Of a stretch of DNA of 64,000 nucleotides, positions 36,508-45,069 are shown one piece after another. Under the pieces are notes generated by a model, which searched no databases, was not told where the DNA came from, and saw only the letters and a program-made list of their open reading frames with translations. The DNA is taken from the NCBI RefSeq assembly GCF_000219875.1, contig NC_017167.1, positions 1 to 64,000 on the forward strand, in the 5' to 3' direction. Positions within the stretch are counted from its first letter, which is position 1; each line of letters begins with the position of its first letter. The position numbers and the translations under genes are program-made. The DNA is from Alicyclobacillus acidocaldarius subsp. acidocaldarius Tc-4-1. Lineage in GTDB: Bacteria > Bacillota > Bacilli > Alicyclobacillales > Alicyclobacillaceae.

Positions 36508-37791
36508 ATGACATACTTCAAAACGGCGGCGGAACTGGAGCAGCATTGGAAGACGGATCCTCGTTGGAAAGGCGTCGAGCGCGCCTATACGGCGGAAGAC
36601 GTGATTCGGCTCAGGGGATCGGTGCACATTGAACATACACTCGCGCAGATGGGCGCGGAGAAGCTGTGGCGGCGCCTCCATGAAGACGGCTTCATCCGCG
36701 CGCTCGGTGCCCTGACTGGCAACCAGGCCGTGCAGCAGGTCAAGGCCGGCCTGAAGGCCATCTACGTCAGCGGCTGGCAGGTGGCAGCGGACGCCAACCT
36801 GGCCGAGCACATGTACCCGGATCAGAGCCTGTACCCGTCCAACAGTGTGCCGAGCCTGGTGCGGAGGATCAACAACGCGCTGTTGCGCGCGGATCAGATT
36901 CAGACCGCGGAAGGCAAGGGCGACATCGACTGGATGGTGCCGATTGTAGCCGACGCGGAGGCAGGATTTGGCGGGCCGCTGAACGTGTTCGAGCTCATGA
37001 AGATGATGATTGAAGCCGGCGCCGCGGGCGTGCACTTCGAGGATCAGCTGTCATCGGAGAAGAAATGCGGCCACATGGGCGGCAAGGTGCTCATCCCCAC
37101 GTCGCACGCGGTGCGGAATCTGACGGCTGCGCGCCTCGCGGCCGACGTGCTCGGCGTGCCGACCATCATCGTGGCGCGCACGGACGCCAACGGCGCGTTC
37201 CTCATCACGAGCGATGTCGACGATCGCGACGCGCGGTTCATCACGGGCGAGCGCACGCCGGAAGGGTTCTACCGGTTCCGGGGCGGGCTGGAGGCCGCAA
37301 TTGCCCGCGGACTCGCCTACGCGCCCTACGCGGACATGATCTGGTGCGAGACGTCCGAGCCCAACATCGAGGAAGCGAAGCGGTTTGCGGAGGCTATCAA
37401 GGCCGAATTCCCAGACAAACTCCTCGCCTACAACTGCTCGCCTTCCTTCAACTGGCGGAAGAAGCTCGATCCGAAGACCATCGAGGAGTTCCAGGAGATC
37501 ATCGCGTCGTTCGGCTACAAGTTCCAGTTCGTGACCCTGGCGGGCTTCCACGCCCTCAATTACAGCATGTTCGAGCTCGCATATGGCTACAACCAGCGCG
37601 GCATGGGGGCGTACTCGGATCTCCAGCAGCAAGAGTTTGCTGCGGAAGCCCGCGGCTATACCGCGACACGCCATCAGCGGGAGGTGGGTACGGGCTACTT
37701 CGATGAAGTGGCGCAGGTGGTGTCGGGCGGACTTTCGTCCACGACGGCGCTCACCGGCTCCACGGAGGAGGAGCAGTTTGTGGAGGCGTGA
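36508..37791 (+). CDS. aceA: Isocitrate lyase
   Basis: Cleaves isocitrate to glyoxylate and succinate in the glyoxylate shunt, allowing growth on acetate or fatty acids. The 427 residues show the active-site [10 protein letters not shown] motif near residue 190, the metal-binding DAEAGFGG near 150, and the NCSPSFNW and TLAGFH motifs near the C-terminus. ATG 36508 follows GGGGGAATGGAAG. No malate synthase gene is in the window. It is monocistronic, with its own promoter and terminator. Confidence 0.96.
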   Translation: MTYFKTAAELEQHWKTDPRWKGVERAYTAEDVIRLRGSVHIEHTLAQMGAEKLWRRLHEDGFIRALGALTGNQAVQQVKAGLKAIYVSGWQVAADANLAEHMYPDQSLYPSNSVPSLVRRINNALLRADQIQTAEGKGDIDWMVPIVADAEAGFGGPLNVFELMKMMIEAGAAGVHFEDQLSSEKKCGHMGGKVLIPTSHAVRNLTAARLAADVLGVPTIIVARTDANGAFLITSDVDDRDARFITGERTPEGFYRFRGGLEAAIARGLAYAPYADMIWCETSEPNIEEAKRFAEAIKAEFPDKLLAYNCSPSFNWRKKLDPKTIEEFQEIIASFGYKFQFVTLAGFHALNYSMFELAYGYNQRGMGAYSDLQQQEFAAEARGYTATRHQREVGTGYFDEVAQVVSGGLSSTTALTGSTEEEQFVEA

Positions 37792-37872
37792 CGGCTCGAC
37801 CCTGCGGGCGGATGAGCCCCACGATCTCGGCGCTCTGCGAGGATGGTTCCAACTCGGCATGGCACTCACTTT

Positions 37873-37897
37873 GGGGCCCGGTGTGGCCCCTTTTTTT
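37873..37897 (+). terminator. aceA terminator
   Basis: GGGGCC (37873–37878) pairs with GGCCCC (37885–37890) around six bases, followed by seven T residues. A good intrinsic terminator that separates aceA from the CRISPR leader region. Confidence 0.85.
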
Positions 37898-38228
37898 GGT
37901 GCGTAGCTTCATGGGAGCAGGTGGGAGGATAAGGAGCGGGGGAATTCGGACGGCCCCGTTCGCAGACGCGGTCCGGGGCGAAACGGGGCGTGTGGTGCCG
38001 TGGATCACCGCAGTGATGGAGAAGCGGCGGGGGTAAGGAGCGCGAACCTGAATCGATGGCGAAAACCCGGGGGGTTCGCGAAATGCGAGAATTCCGCATG
38101 GGGGCTGGATTTTTGAGGACAGACAGGGTATGATGATAGCGGTTGGAAGGCGCGTGAAGGACGCGCGTTGCACAGGTTCGCGATTTTTCGCCGGAAAGCC
38201 GCGCCAGGAGCGGGCTCAGGAGAGTAGA
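37898..38228 (+). other. Probable CRISPR leader region
   Basis: This 331-base stretch has no supportable gene. It lies on the side of the array opposite the decayed terminal repeat, so it should be the leader. A weak promoter is possible (TGGATT 38106–38111, 17 bases, TATGAT 38129–38134) about 95 bases before the first repeat. GCGAACC near 38041 pairs with GGTTCGC near 38073. The leader is not clearly AT-rich, which is unusual and lowers confidence. Confidence 0.45.
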
Positions 38229-39725
38229 GTTGCTCCGCCGAGATCGTCGGCGGCCCCATTGAAGCGCGAGGACTCAAGGCGAAGGAGGTGGCGGAGGCCA
38301 TGTTGCTCCGCCGAGATCGTCGGCGGCCCCATTGAAGCCTCTGCGTTCTTGATAGGGTCATCGATAAGGAGAAGACGTTGCTCCGCCGAGATCGTCGGCG
38401 GCCCCATTGAAGCACAAATCCCATCAACAAAACCAGCAACGATTATATGTTGCTCCGCCGAGATCGTCGGCGGCCCCATTGAAGCCCCAATGGTTCCTAC
38501 TCAGTTAGCTGAACACTGGAAGTTGCTCCGCCGAGATCGTCGGCGGCCCCATTGAAGCACCCTCACCGACTGATTTCGAGATGTTCAATAATGGTTGCTC
38601 CGCCGAGATCGTCGGCGGCCCCATTGAAGCGGCGTAAAACCGGCCTCTTCCCATTCACGGGCGGCGCGGGTTGCTCCGCCGAGATCGTCGGCGGCCCCAT
38701 TGAAGCTTATCACCCACGCTCACCCTGTCCGTGTCGCTCTCGTTGCTCCGCCGAGATCGTCGGCGGCCCCATTGAAGCTACACGCTATACGCTACGCCGG
38801 ATCGCTTGCGGCTCGTTGCTCCGCCGAGATCGTCGGCGGCCCCATTGAAGCAAGACGCGGCGGCTCCACGGCATCCGCGACATTGCGTTGCTCCGCCGAG
38901 ATCGTCGGCGGCCCCATTGAAGCTCGTATGAGGTGAGACAGCATGGCGAGCGTGCAACAAGTTGCTCCGCCGAGATCGTCGGCGGCCCCATTGAAGCACT
39001 AACCTAAACTGATTCGCTTGACGATTCCCGTTTGGTTGCTCCGCCGAGATCGTCGGCGGCCCCATTGAAGCCATATCCACGCGCATACGACCGATCCGAA
39101 TATGGTCGTTGCTCCGCCGAGATCGTCGGCGGCCCCATTGAAGCGGTAACAGGGACGGATGCGTGATGACAGAGCATGAGTTGCTCCGCCGAGATCGTCG
39201 GCGGCCCCATTGAAGCATTTTCGTCTCCGACCAGATACCACGTGAGCTGCGAAGTTGCTCCGCCGAGATCGTCGGCGGCCCCATTGAAGCCATACCCGCT
39301 CTCGCCGTGTCATTCGGTGTTGGCGGTGTTGCTCCGCCGAGATCGTCGGCGGCCCCATTGAAGCTTCGCCATCGTCGTCGGTTACGGTCGGTGCGGGAGA
39401 GTGTTGCTCCGCCGAGATCGTCGGCGGCCCCATTGAAGCCTCAATGGGCCGAGAGACGTGGACAAAGGTTAGGTGGTTGCTCCGCCGAGATCGTCGGCGG
39501 CCCCATTGAAGCCAGCGCAAGGCCAGGACTTCGCCGACGCGCATGCCGTTGCTCCGCCGAGATCGTCGGCGGCCCCATTGAAGCGTCGATCAAGCCAAGT
39601 TACAAGGGATCGGTCGCTCAGTGTTGCTCCGCCGAGATCGTCGGCGGCCCCATTGAAGCCTGAACTATTTGGTGTCGTGGCTGAACCGCTTTGAAGTTGC
39701 TCCGCCGAGATCGTCGGCGGCCCCA
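38229..39725 (+). CRISPR. CRISPR array: 21 repeats, 20 spacers
   Basis: Twenty identical 37-base repeats and one truncated copy begin at 38229, 38302, 38377, 38449, 38522, 38594, 38670, 38742, 38815, 38887, 38961, 39035, 39108, 39180, 39254, 39328, 39403, 39476, 39548, 39623 and 39696. Spacers are 35–39 bases. Each repeat starts GTTGCTCC, contains the stem CCGCCGA-GATCG-TCGGCGG, and ends CCCCATTGAAGC, so a crRNA read on the plus strand would carry an ATTGAAGC handle. The last copy matches only its first 30 bases. Leader-left orientation follows. No cas gene is within the window. The repeat end resembles some type I repeats (possibly I-G), an inference only. Confidence 0.98.
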
Positions 39726-39900
39726 ATCACGACAAAGAGGGCGGTAATCACCCGCCCTCTTCGAAGATCTTTAATCGTGGTGACGCATTCCGCTTTTAAG
39801 CTTCTATCCTCCAAAAGTCACCGTTCTGCAATTCATGGACAAATGTCCACTTCTCGCTTCCTGCTTCCACGACCCATGACTAGCAGCCCAAGGCCGCCCC
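39726..39900 (-). ncRNA. Candidate TnpB guide RNA (omega RNA) scaffold
   Basis: TnpB proteins studied so far use an RNA covering the 3' end of tnpB and the element's right end, with the guide taken from the adjoining DNA. Here the segment past the tnpB stop holds a TGGACA-AA-TGTCCA hairpin (39836–39849) and a perfect 10-base stem AAGAGGGCGG / CCGCCCTCTT (39735–39744 with 39752–39761). The stem ends ten bases before the CRISPR repeat. The stem could also be a shared terminator for tnpB and the array. The RNA itself is an inference from the family. Confidence 0.4.
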
Positions 39901-41031
39901 GCCAGAGGGATCTCCACAGGCGTCACTTCCCGCGGAACTCGCGGTACCAATTCTCAAAAGATTTTTCGCTGCGTTGATGTCGCGGTCATGCCGCGTGCTG
40001 CACGCCGGGCACGTCCACTCCCGCACCGACAATGGCAGCTCGCTTATCACGTACCCGCACGCCGAGCACGTCTTGCTGCTCGCGTAAAACCGTGGTGCCA
40101 CGATGAGTTCCGAGCCGTACCACGTACACTTGTACGTCAACATTCGCCGAAACTCGCCAAAACCCACGTCCGAAATGGCTCGCGCCAACGTTCGATTCTG
40201 CACCATGCCTCGCACATGCAGGTCTTCGATGACGATCACTCGCTTGGTTTTCGCGAGCTCCGTCGTCACTTTGTGCAAAAAGTCCTGACGTATGTTGCGG
40301 ATCTTCCGGTGCAGCCGAGCAAGCGCCAGCGCCGACTTCCGCCGATTTCGCGAGCCTGGTTTCTTTCGGCTATGCCGCTTCGATAACCGCCTTAAGCGGC
40401 GAAGGTATCGGGCGAGCGGCTTTGGCGCCTCGATTTTCGTCCCGTCAGACAACGTCAAAAACCACGAGACCCCCAGATCCACATCCACCGGCTCGCCCGA
40501 AGGTGGAACAGGGTCCGGAATCTCCGTTTCTGCCGACAAACTCACATACCATCGGTCCGCCTCCCGCTTGACCGTCGCCGACAGGATTCGGCCTTCGACA
40601 TGCGGTTTTTCTTTCAGCCGAATCCGCCCGAGCCGAGGCAGTTGTATGGCGTTGTCCAAGACGCGAATCGAACCCGTCAGGCGAAATGAATCGTCGCGCC
40701 CTTTTTTCTTGAAGCGAGGGAATCCGACCCTGCGTCCCTCCTTCAACCCGCGAAAAAAGTGTTGAAACGCGCGATCCAAGTCCCGCAGCGCTTCCTGCGG
40801 GGCGCATTTGGAGACCTCGTACATCCACGGGAAGTCGGTTTTCTTCAGGCGGTTGAGTTCCCGATGCTGTTCGATGGCGTTCGTGCTTTGCCCCGTCTCT
40901 TCATAGAGCGCGATGCGTCTGGCAAGCCCCCAATTGTACGCAAATCGGGCCGCACCTGCGTGCTTGGCAAGCAGGCTCCGTTGCATCCGATTCGGCGCCA
41001 ACTCATACCGATACGCCCGATGAATCTTCAC
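39880..41031 (-). CDS. tnpB: TnpB RNA-guided nuclease of IS607-type element
   Basis: Protein of 383 residues, likely an RNA-guided DNA nuclease related to Cas12. The RuvC-like residues appear intact: Asp185 in VDVDLGVSW, Glu269 in VIVIEDLHVRG and Asp351 in HDRDINAAKNL. The zinc finger is complete with Cys322, Cys325, Cys341 and Cys344. The N-terminal domain begins MKIHRAYRYELAPNRMQ, and the basic bridge follows RRLSKRHSRKKPGSRN near 215–230. It overlaps the recombinase gene by 29 bases. In this family the nuclease promotes element retention by cutting empty donor sites. Confidence 0.95.
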   Translation of the reverse strand: MKIHRAYRYELAPNRMQRSLLAKHAGAARFAYNWGLARRIALYEETGQSTNAIEQHRELNRLKKTDFPWMYEVSKCAPQEALRDLDRAFQHFFRGLKEGRRVGFPRFKKKGRDDSFRLTGSIRVLDNAIQLPRLGRIRLKEKPHVEGRILSATVKREADRWYVSLSAETEIPDPVPPSGEPVDVDLGVSWFLTLSDGTKIEAPKPLARYLRRLRRLSKRHSRKKPGSRNRRKSALALARLHRKIRNIRQDFLHKVTTELAKTKRVIVIEDLHVRGMVQNRTLARAISDVGFGEFRRMLTYKCTWYGSELIVAPRFYASSKTCSACGYVISELPLSVREWTCPACSTRHDRDINAAKNLLRIGTASSAGSDACGDPSGGAALGC

Positions 41032-41590
41032 GTTTGAAAACCTCCAAAGCGCGCTTGGCGCGGTGACGAGCGGAACGTCGCCCGTACAACCGCGCGCAAA
41101 ACGACGTGAGGACTTCGATCATGTCTTGCACCAAGTCGTCCTTGACCTCGCCTGGCTCCACGACGAGGATTCGTCGGCCTTGAGCCGCCAAAGCCGCCTC
41201 GACGTATTCAAACCCGAACCGCATGAGCCGATCTCGATGCTCCACCACAATCGTATGCGCATCTGGATTGGACAGTAGTTTCATGAGCTTCGGTCGATGT
41301 CCGTTGAGTCCCGAGCCGATTTCCGTGACCGCCTTGACCACGACAAGCTTCTGTTCCGTTGCAAATTCCATGAGTCGTGCGATTTGGCGATCCAAATCGG
41401 CTTTTTGATCGGCGCTTGACACGCGGGCATACAAGGCCACGGCATTCTCCGTGGAAGACTCGGGTTCGTGAACAAGAATGGTGCCCGAAGGAGTTTGCTC
41501 AAAAGGCACGGGCATCCGGCCTTCTTTGACCCAACGCCAGGCGGTCTTGTACGTAATTCCGTTCTTTCTTGCCCAATCACTGAGTTTCAT
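41003..41590 (-). CDS. tnpA: IS607-family serine recombinase (TnpA)
   Basis: Small serine recombinase, 195 residues from ATG 41590. The N-terminal MerR-like helix-turn-helix reads MKLSDWARKNGITYKTAWRW. The resolvase domain has the nucleophilic serine in VALYARVSSADQ near residue 65 and the active-site arginines in VVEHRDRLMRFGFEYVE. It would move the element as a circular double-stranded intermediate with little target preference beyond a dinucleotide. A longer frame to 41629 runs into the MFS gene end and was not chosen. Confidence 0.93.
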   Translation of the reverse strand: MKLSDWARKNGITYKTAWRWVKEGRMPVPFEQTPSGTILVHEPESSTENAVALYARVSSADQKADLDRQIARLMEFATEQKLVVVKAVTEIGSGLNGHRPKLMKLLSNPDAHTIVVEHRDRLMRFGFEYVEAALAAQGRRILVVEPGEVKDDLVQDMIEVLTSFCARLYGRRSARHRAKRALEVFKREDSSGVSV

Positions 41591-41625
41591 AGAAATGAAA
41601 TACATCAAATGTACATGATTGTCCA

Positions 41626-42846
41626 TCATTCAATGAGCAGTTCTCGGCCCCGTGAGCCAAGCCAGCATCCGAGTGCGACAACGGCCATGCCGACCAGGGC
41701 GATGGCGTCGGACGGACTGAGCCATCTATCCAACACGCCACCGACCCATGAGCCGAGCGGCGGGCCAAGTGCAATCAGTGAGCCCCGTAGGCCCATGATG
41801 CGTCCCATGACCTGCGACGGCACAGAGCGCTGGACGACGGTACGCGCCAGCGGTGGATACCCGCCAAACAAGAGTCCAGCGCAGGCCAGGAACACGTAGG
41901 TGAGCGTGAAGGCGTGGGTCCAGAACAGCGGTGCGAACGCTGCACCCCATCCGACGATCATCATCGTCATGACGACGCCGATCCTGCGCCTCTTGGAGAT
42001 CCAGCCACTGAACGCCGCTCCAGCAATGGAGCTAATGGCATAGGTGGTCCAAAGGCTGCCTAGGATCCAGGCACCTCGACCAAACTGTCGGTGTGTCAGG
42101 AGAGGTAACTCGATGTCAAGCGCGCCGTACGCCAGATTGAGCACCCACGCGCCGATGGTGATCCACCAGACCGGGCGCAGCGCGTACAACGTCTTCATGG
42201 CCTCGAGGGTGTTTTGCACAAACAATCGCGCCGATTCAGGCAGGGTTATCGGCGCATGCATCGACTGCGCGGGTACCTTCGCCATTCCAACACATAGCGC
42301 CGCGAGCCAAAACGAAATTGCATCGGCGAACAAGGCCGCGGAGCTACCTACGCGCGCGATGGCGAATCCGCCAAGGGCCGGTCCTAGGATGGATGCGCCG
42401 TTCCATAGGATCTCCATGAGCGCATTGACGGAGCCAAGCTCATCATCCGCTATGATGTTGGGGATGACGACGCTCCAGCCAATGGTCGAAAACGGAGTAA
42501 GGCAGCCTGCCGCAATCGCAAACATCAGAAGCGCCCACACAGGAAGCGCGTGCATACGTTGCAGCACGGCGATGGATGCGAACAAAGCGCCGAGCATGAC
42601 TTGGGATGTGATGAGCACCCGCTTGTGCGATGTGTGGTCCAGGACATGCCCAACGGTGGGGCCGAGCGCGACGGTGGGCAGGCCGAAGGCAAGGCCCAGC
42701 CATCCCATGATCTGCGCGCTCTTGGTCAGAGTCATCGTGGACCACAAAAGCTCCATCCAGCCCACCTGATCGCCCAAGACCGAAATCCCATCCGCCACCA
42801 TCAACAGTGCCAGACTGCGGCGTTGGAACCACCCGTACGTTCTCAT
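41626..42846 (-). CDS. MFS transporter
   Basis: Major facilitator protein of 406 residues with about 12 hydrophobic helices and the between-helix loop GHVLDHTSHKR, a variant of the GxxxDRxGRR motif. The organisation resembles the MFS_3 or macrolide/enterobactin exporter group. Substrate unknown. Its stop at 41626 lies 36 bases from the IS607 recombinase start, so the end of the protein is close to an inferred insertion boundary; length is normal and truncation is not obvious. Upstream of the start is a 195-base gap with no feature. Confidence 0.85.
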   Translation of the reverse strand: MRTYGWFQRRSLALLMVADGISVLGDQVGWMELLWSTMTLTKSAQIMGWLGLAFGLPTVALGPTVGHVLDHTSHKRVLITSQVMLGALFASIAVLQRMHALPVWALLMFAIAAGCLTPFSTIGWSVVIPNIIADDELGSVNALMEILWNGASILGPALGGFAIARVGSSAALFADAISFWLAALCVGMAKVPAQSMHAPITLPESARLFVQNTLEAMKTLYALRPVWWITIGAWVLNLAYGALDIELPLLTHRQFGRGAWILGSLWTTYAISSIAGAAFSGWISKRRRIGVVMTMMIVGWGAAFAPLFWTHAFTLTYVFLACAGLLFGGYPPLARTVVQRSVPSQVMGRIMGLRGSLIALGPPLGSWVGGVLDRWLSPSDAIALVGMAVVALGCWLGSRGRELLIE

Positions 42847-43041
42847 GTTCAGTTGTCACCTCGTCAGGAGCCCCCTGCTGGAAGCTCGCAAATGGTTACA
42901 GACGGGGCTTCCCCCGACGAGATGCATCAAATGGGCCTGTGCATCCGAACGGCTCCCTTCCGCCAATCTCCACAATATTGTAATACGCGCCACAACAAAA
43001 GCGCGCTCGCGTGGAGCGACGCCTCTCCTTGATTGTCCGCA

Positions 43042-43977
43042 TTATCTCCGCGGTTCGTACGGGATGCCATCCGCCGCTGGGGGCGTGGATCGGCCAATGA
43101 GCCCGGTCAGCGCGAGAATGGTCAGCGCGTACGGGATCATCTGCAGAATGTTGGACGACACGCCATGGCCTTGCAGCACGATGCCGAGCGCGGTGGAAAA
43201 GCCGAAGATGAGCGCCGCGCCGAACGATCCGAGCGGCGTCCACTTGCCGAAAATCATCGCGGCGAGCGCGATGTAGCCGCGGCCGCTTGTCATATTGGAC
43301 GTGAACCCGTTCAGGATGCCGATGGACAAATACGCCCCGCCGATGGCGGAAAACACGCCGCTCAAGACCACACCGAGATACCGCAGCCGCCACACCGGGA
43401 TGCCGAGCGTGTCCGCCGCGAGCGGATTCTCGCCGACGGATCGCATCCTGAGGCCGAGTCGCGTGGAGAACAGGAACCAATGGGACAGGAAAATCAGGAC
43501 GATCCCGATGTACACGAGCACGCTCTGATTCGTGAAAATCACGCCGATGTACGGAATTCTATCCAGGCCCGGGATGCTCACCGACGGCAGCTTCGGCGTG
43601 TTCACGGGGGTGCCGTTGTATCCGAAGAGCGTGTTGAGCAAGAACGTCGTCAGGCCCGCTGCGAAGATGTTGATGCCCATGCCGAGCACCGTCTGGTCGG
43701 CGGAGACGTGAATCGCGCCCCAGGCGAGCGCGAGCGCGGTGAGTGCGCCGCACACGATGGCGGCCAGAAGCCCAATCCACGCGTTTCCGGTCCAGTACGA
43801 GAATGCGACGCCAAAAAAGGCGCCGATGAGCATGATGCCTTCCATCGCGATGTTGACGACGCCCGTGCGCTCTGAGAACGTGCCGCCGACGGCCGGGAGC
43901 GCGAGCGGGATCGCCATGGACAAGGTCAGCGCCCAAATTTCGGGGTTGGAGAAGACCATCCGTGCGCCTCCTTTCAC
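43042..43977 (-). CDS. BMP-type nucleoside ABC transporter, permease 2
   Basis: Integral membrane permease of 311 residues in the RbsC/BPD_transp_2 fold, matching the second permease of Bacillota nucleoside importers (NupQ type). It has about eight to nine hydrophobic segments, with ERTGVVNIAMEGIMLIGAF near the start and the LGLRMRSVGENPLAADTLGI coupling-helix motif near residue 180. It is the last gene of the four-gene operon read leftward, 18 bases after permease 1. Confidence 0.9.
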   Translation of the reverse strand: MKGGARMVFSNPEIWALTLSMAIPLALPAVGGTFSERTGVVNIAMEGIMLIGAFFGVAFSYWTGNAWIGLLAAIVCGALTALALAWGAIHVSADQTVLGMGINIFAAGLTTFLLNTLFGYNGTPVNTPKLPSVSIPGLDRIPYIGVIFTNQSVLVYIGIVLIFLSHWFLFSTRLGLRMRSVGENPLAADTLGIPVWRLRYLGVVLSGVFSAIGGAYLSIGILNGFTSNMTSGRGYIALAAMIFGKWTPLGSFGAALIFGFSTALGIVLQGHGVSSNILQMIPYALTILALTGLIGRSTPPAADGIPYEPRR

Positions 43978-43995
43978 AATCCGGGAATCGGCTCG

Positions 43996-45069
43996 TCAGC
44001 TTGCGGGCGTCTGGGCTCTCGCGGAGCGGCGCCGCCGATACCAACCGATGACCTGCGGGATGATGCGCTCACATCCGACAAAGAAGATGATGAGTCCGGT
44101 CAGCACATTCGTGAGCGAAGCCGGGACGTTGGAGACAATCTGCATGTTTTGCCCGCCTGTGGTTAGCGCGCCGAAAAAGAGGCCCGAGATGACGACCGCG
44201 AGCGGGTTGTTGCGCGCGAGAAGCGCCACCACGATGGCCGTGTAGCCGTAATTCGACGAAAAGCCATCGAGCAGCTGGTGATCGACGCCGAGCATTTGCA
44301 CCGCCCCCGCCAGGCCGGCGAAGAGCCCCGACAGCGCGAGCGCAATGACGATATGCAGCTTGACGCGGATGCCGGCGTATTTCGCCGCGCGCGCGTTCAG
44401 TCCGACGGATCGCAGGGAAAATCCGAGCGTCGTCTTGTAGAGCAGGAACCACGCGACGATCACGGCCAGCGCCGCGATGAGGATGGAGATGGGCGAGAGC
44501 TGGGATCGCGCAAACCCTTGCGTGAAATAAGGAAATTGGGTGTTCGACGCGATGAGCGGCGACTGGGGGATGTACCCCTTCTCCTGCATCGGTCCGCCCT
44601 CAATCAGGTAGCGTGCGAACAAAATCGCGATGTAACTCATCATCATGGTGGTGATGACCTCGTGTGCGCCGACGAACGCCTTCGTGAGCCCGGGCACGAT
44701 GCCTGCCCACAGCGCGCCCGCAATCATGCCGGCGGCGAGGCAGAAGAGCATGTGCAGCCAGCCGGGCAGGGACGTGAAGTGGTAACCCACCCAGACCGCC
44801 GCCGTCGCACCGATCCAGTACTGGCCGTCCGCACCGATGTTGAACAGCCCGCTCTGAAACGACAGGGCAATGCCAAGCCCGATGATGATGAGCGGCAGGC
44901 TCGCCGTGAGCGTGTTGCCCAAGTTGCCGAGACTACCGAACGCGCCCGAGATGAGCGATCCATATACGGACACCGGATTGTACCCGAGCGCCGCCACTAG
45001 GATGGCGCCAATGACGATGGCCACCAGGCTCGCGGCCACGGGCAAGAGAATCGACTGCAGCGCCTTCAC
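43996..45069 (-). CDS. BMP-type nucleoside ABC transporter, permease 1
   Basis: First permease of the nucleoside-type importer, 357 residues (NupP-like). Features are GLGIALSFQSGLFNIGADGQYWIGA near residue 70, GIVPGLTKAFVGAHEVITTMMMSYIAI near 130, and the coupling segment GFSLRSVGLNARAAKYAGI near 225. The start overlaps the ATPase stop by ATGA, so the two genes are coupled. It would form a heterodimeric pore with the following permease. Confidence 0.9.
   Translation of the reverse strand: MKALQSILLPVAASLVAIVIGAILVAALGYNPVSVYGSLISGAFGSLGNLGNTLTASLPLIIIGLGIALSFQSGLFNIGADGQYWIGATAAVWVGYHFTSLPGWLHMLFCLAAGMIAGALWAGIVPGLTKAFVGAHEVITTMMMSYIAILFARYLIEGGPMQEKGYIPQSPLIASNTQFPYFTQGFARSQLSPISILIAALAVIVAWFLLYKTTLGFSLRSVGLNARAAKYAGIRVKLHIVIALALSGLFAGLAGAVQMLGVDHQLLDGFSSNYGYTAIVVALLARNNPLAVVISGLFFGALTTGGQNMQIVSNVPASLTNVLTGLIIFFVGCERIIPQVIGWYRRRRSARAQTPAS

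Larger units (their letters stand above)
39726..41625 (-). mobile_element. IS607-family element carrying tnpB
   Basis: A serine recombinase with a MerR-like N-terminus and a TnpB nuclease overlap by 29 bases on the minus strand, the IS607 layout. IS607 elements make no target duplication and have no inverted repeats, so ends are inferred: the right end should lie between the hairpin at 39735–39761 and the CRISPR repeat remnant ending at 39725; the left end lies within 41591–41625, between the recombinase start and the MFS stop. The element abuts the CRISPR array exactly where its last repeat stops matching. Confidence 0.65.

Noticed and set aside
38229-39725. Type V-B (Cas12b) array as known from Alicyclobacillus
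   Set aside because: From memory, the Cas12b repeat of A. acidoterrestris differs in sequence, and no cas12b gene is present here.
38130-39726. Repetitive protein frames such as CSAEIVGGPIEA repeats across the array
   Set aside because: These are translations of CRISPR repeats, not a real repeat protein.
41591-41660. Remainder of the CRISPR repeat (ATTGAAGC) at the far side of the IS607 element
   Set aside because: I looked for the other half of the repeat here to prove insertion into the array. CATTCAATGAGC occurs but does not match the repeat end, so insertion inside a repeat is not proven.
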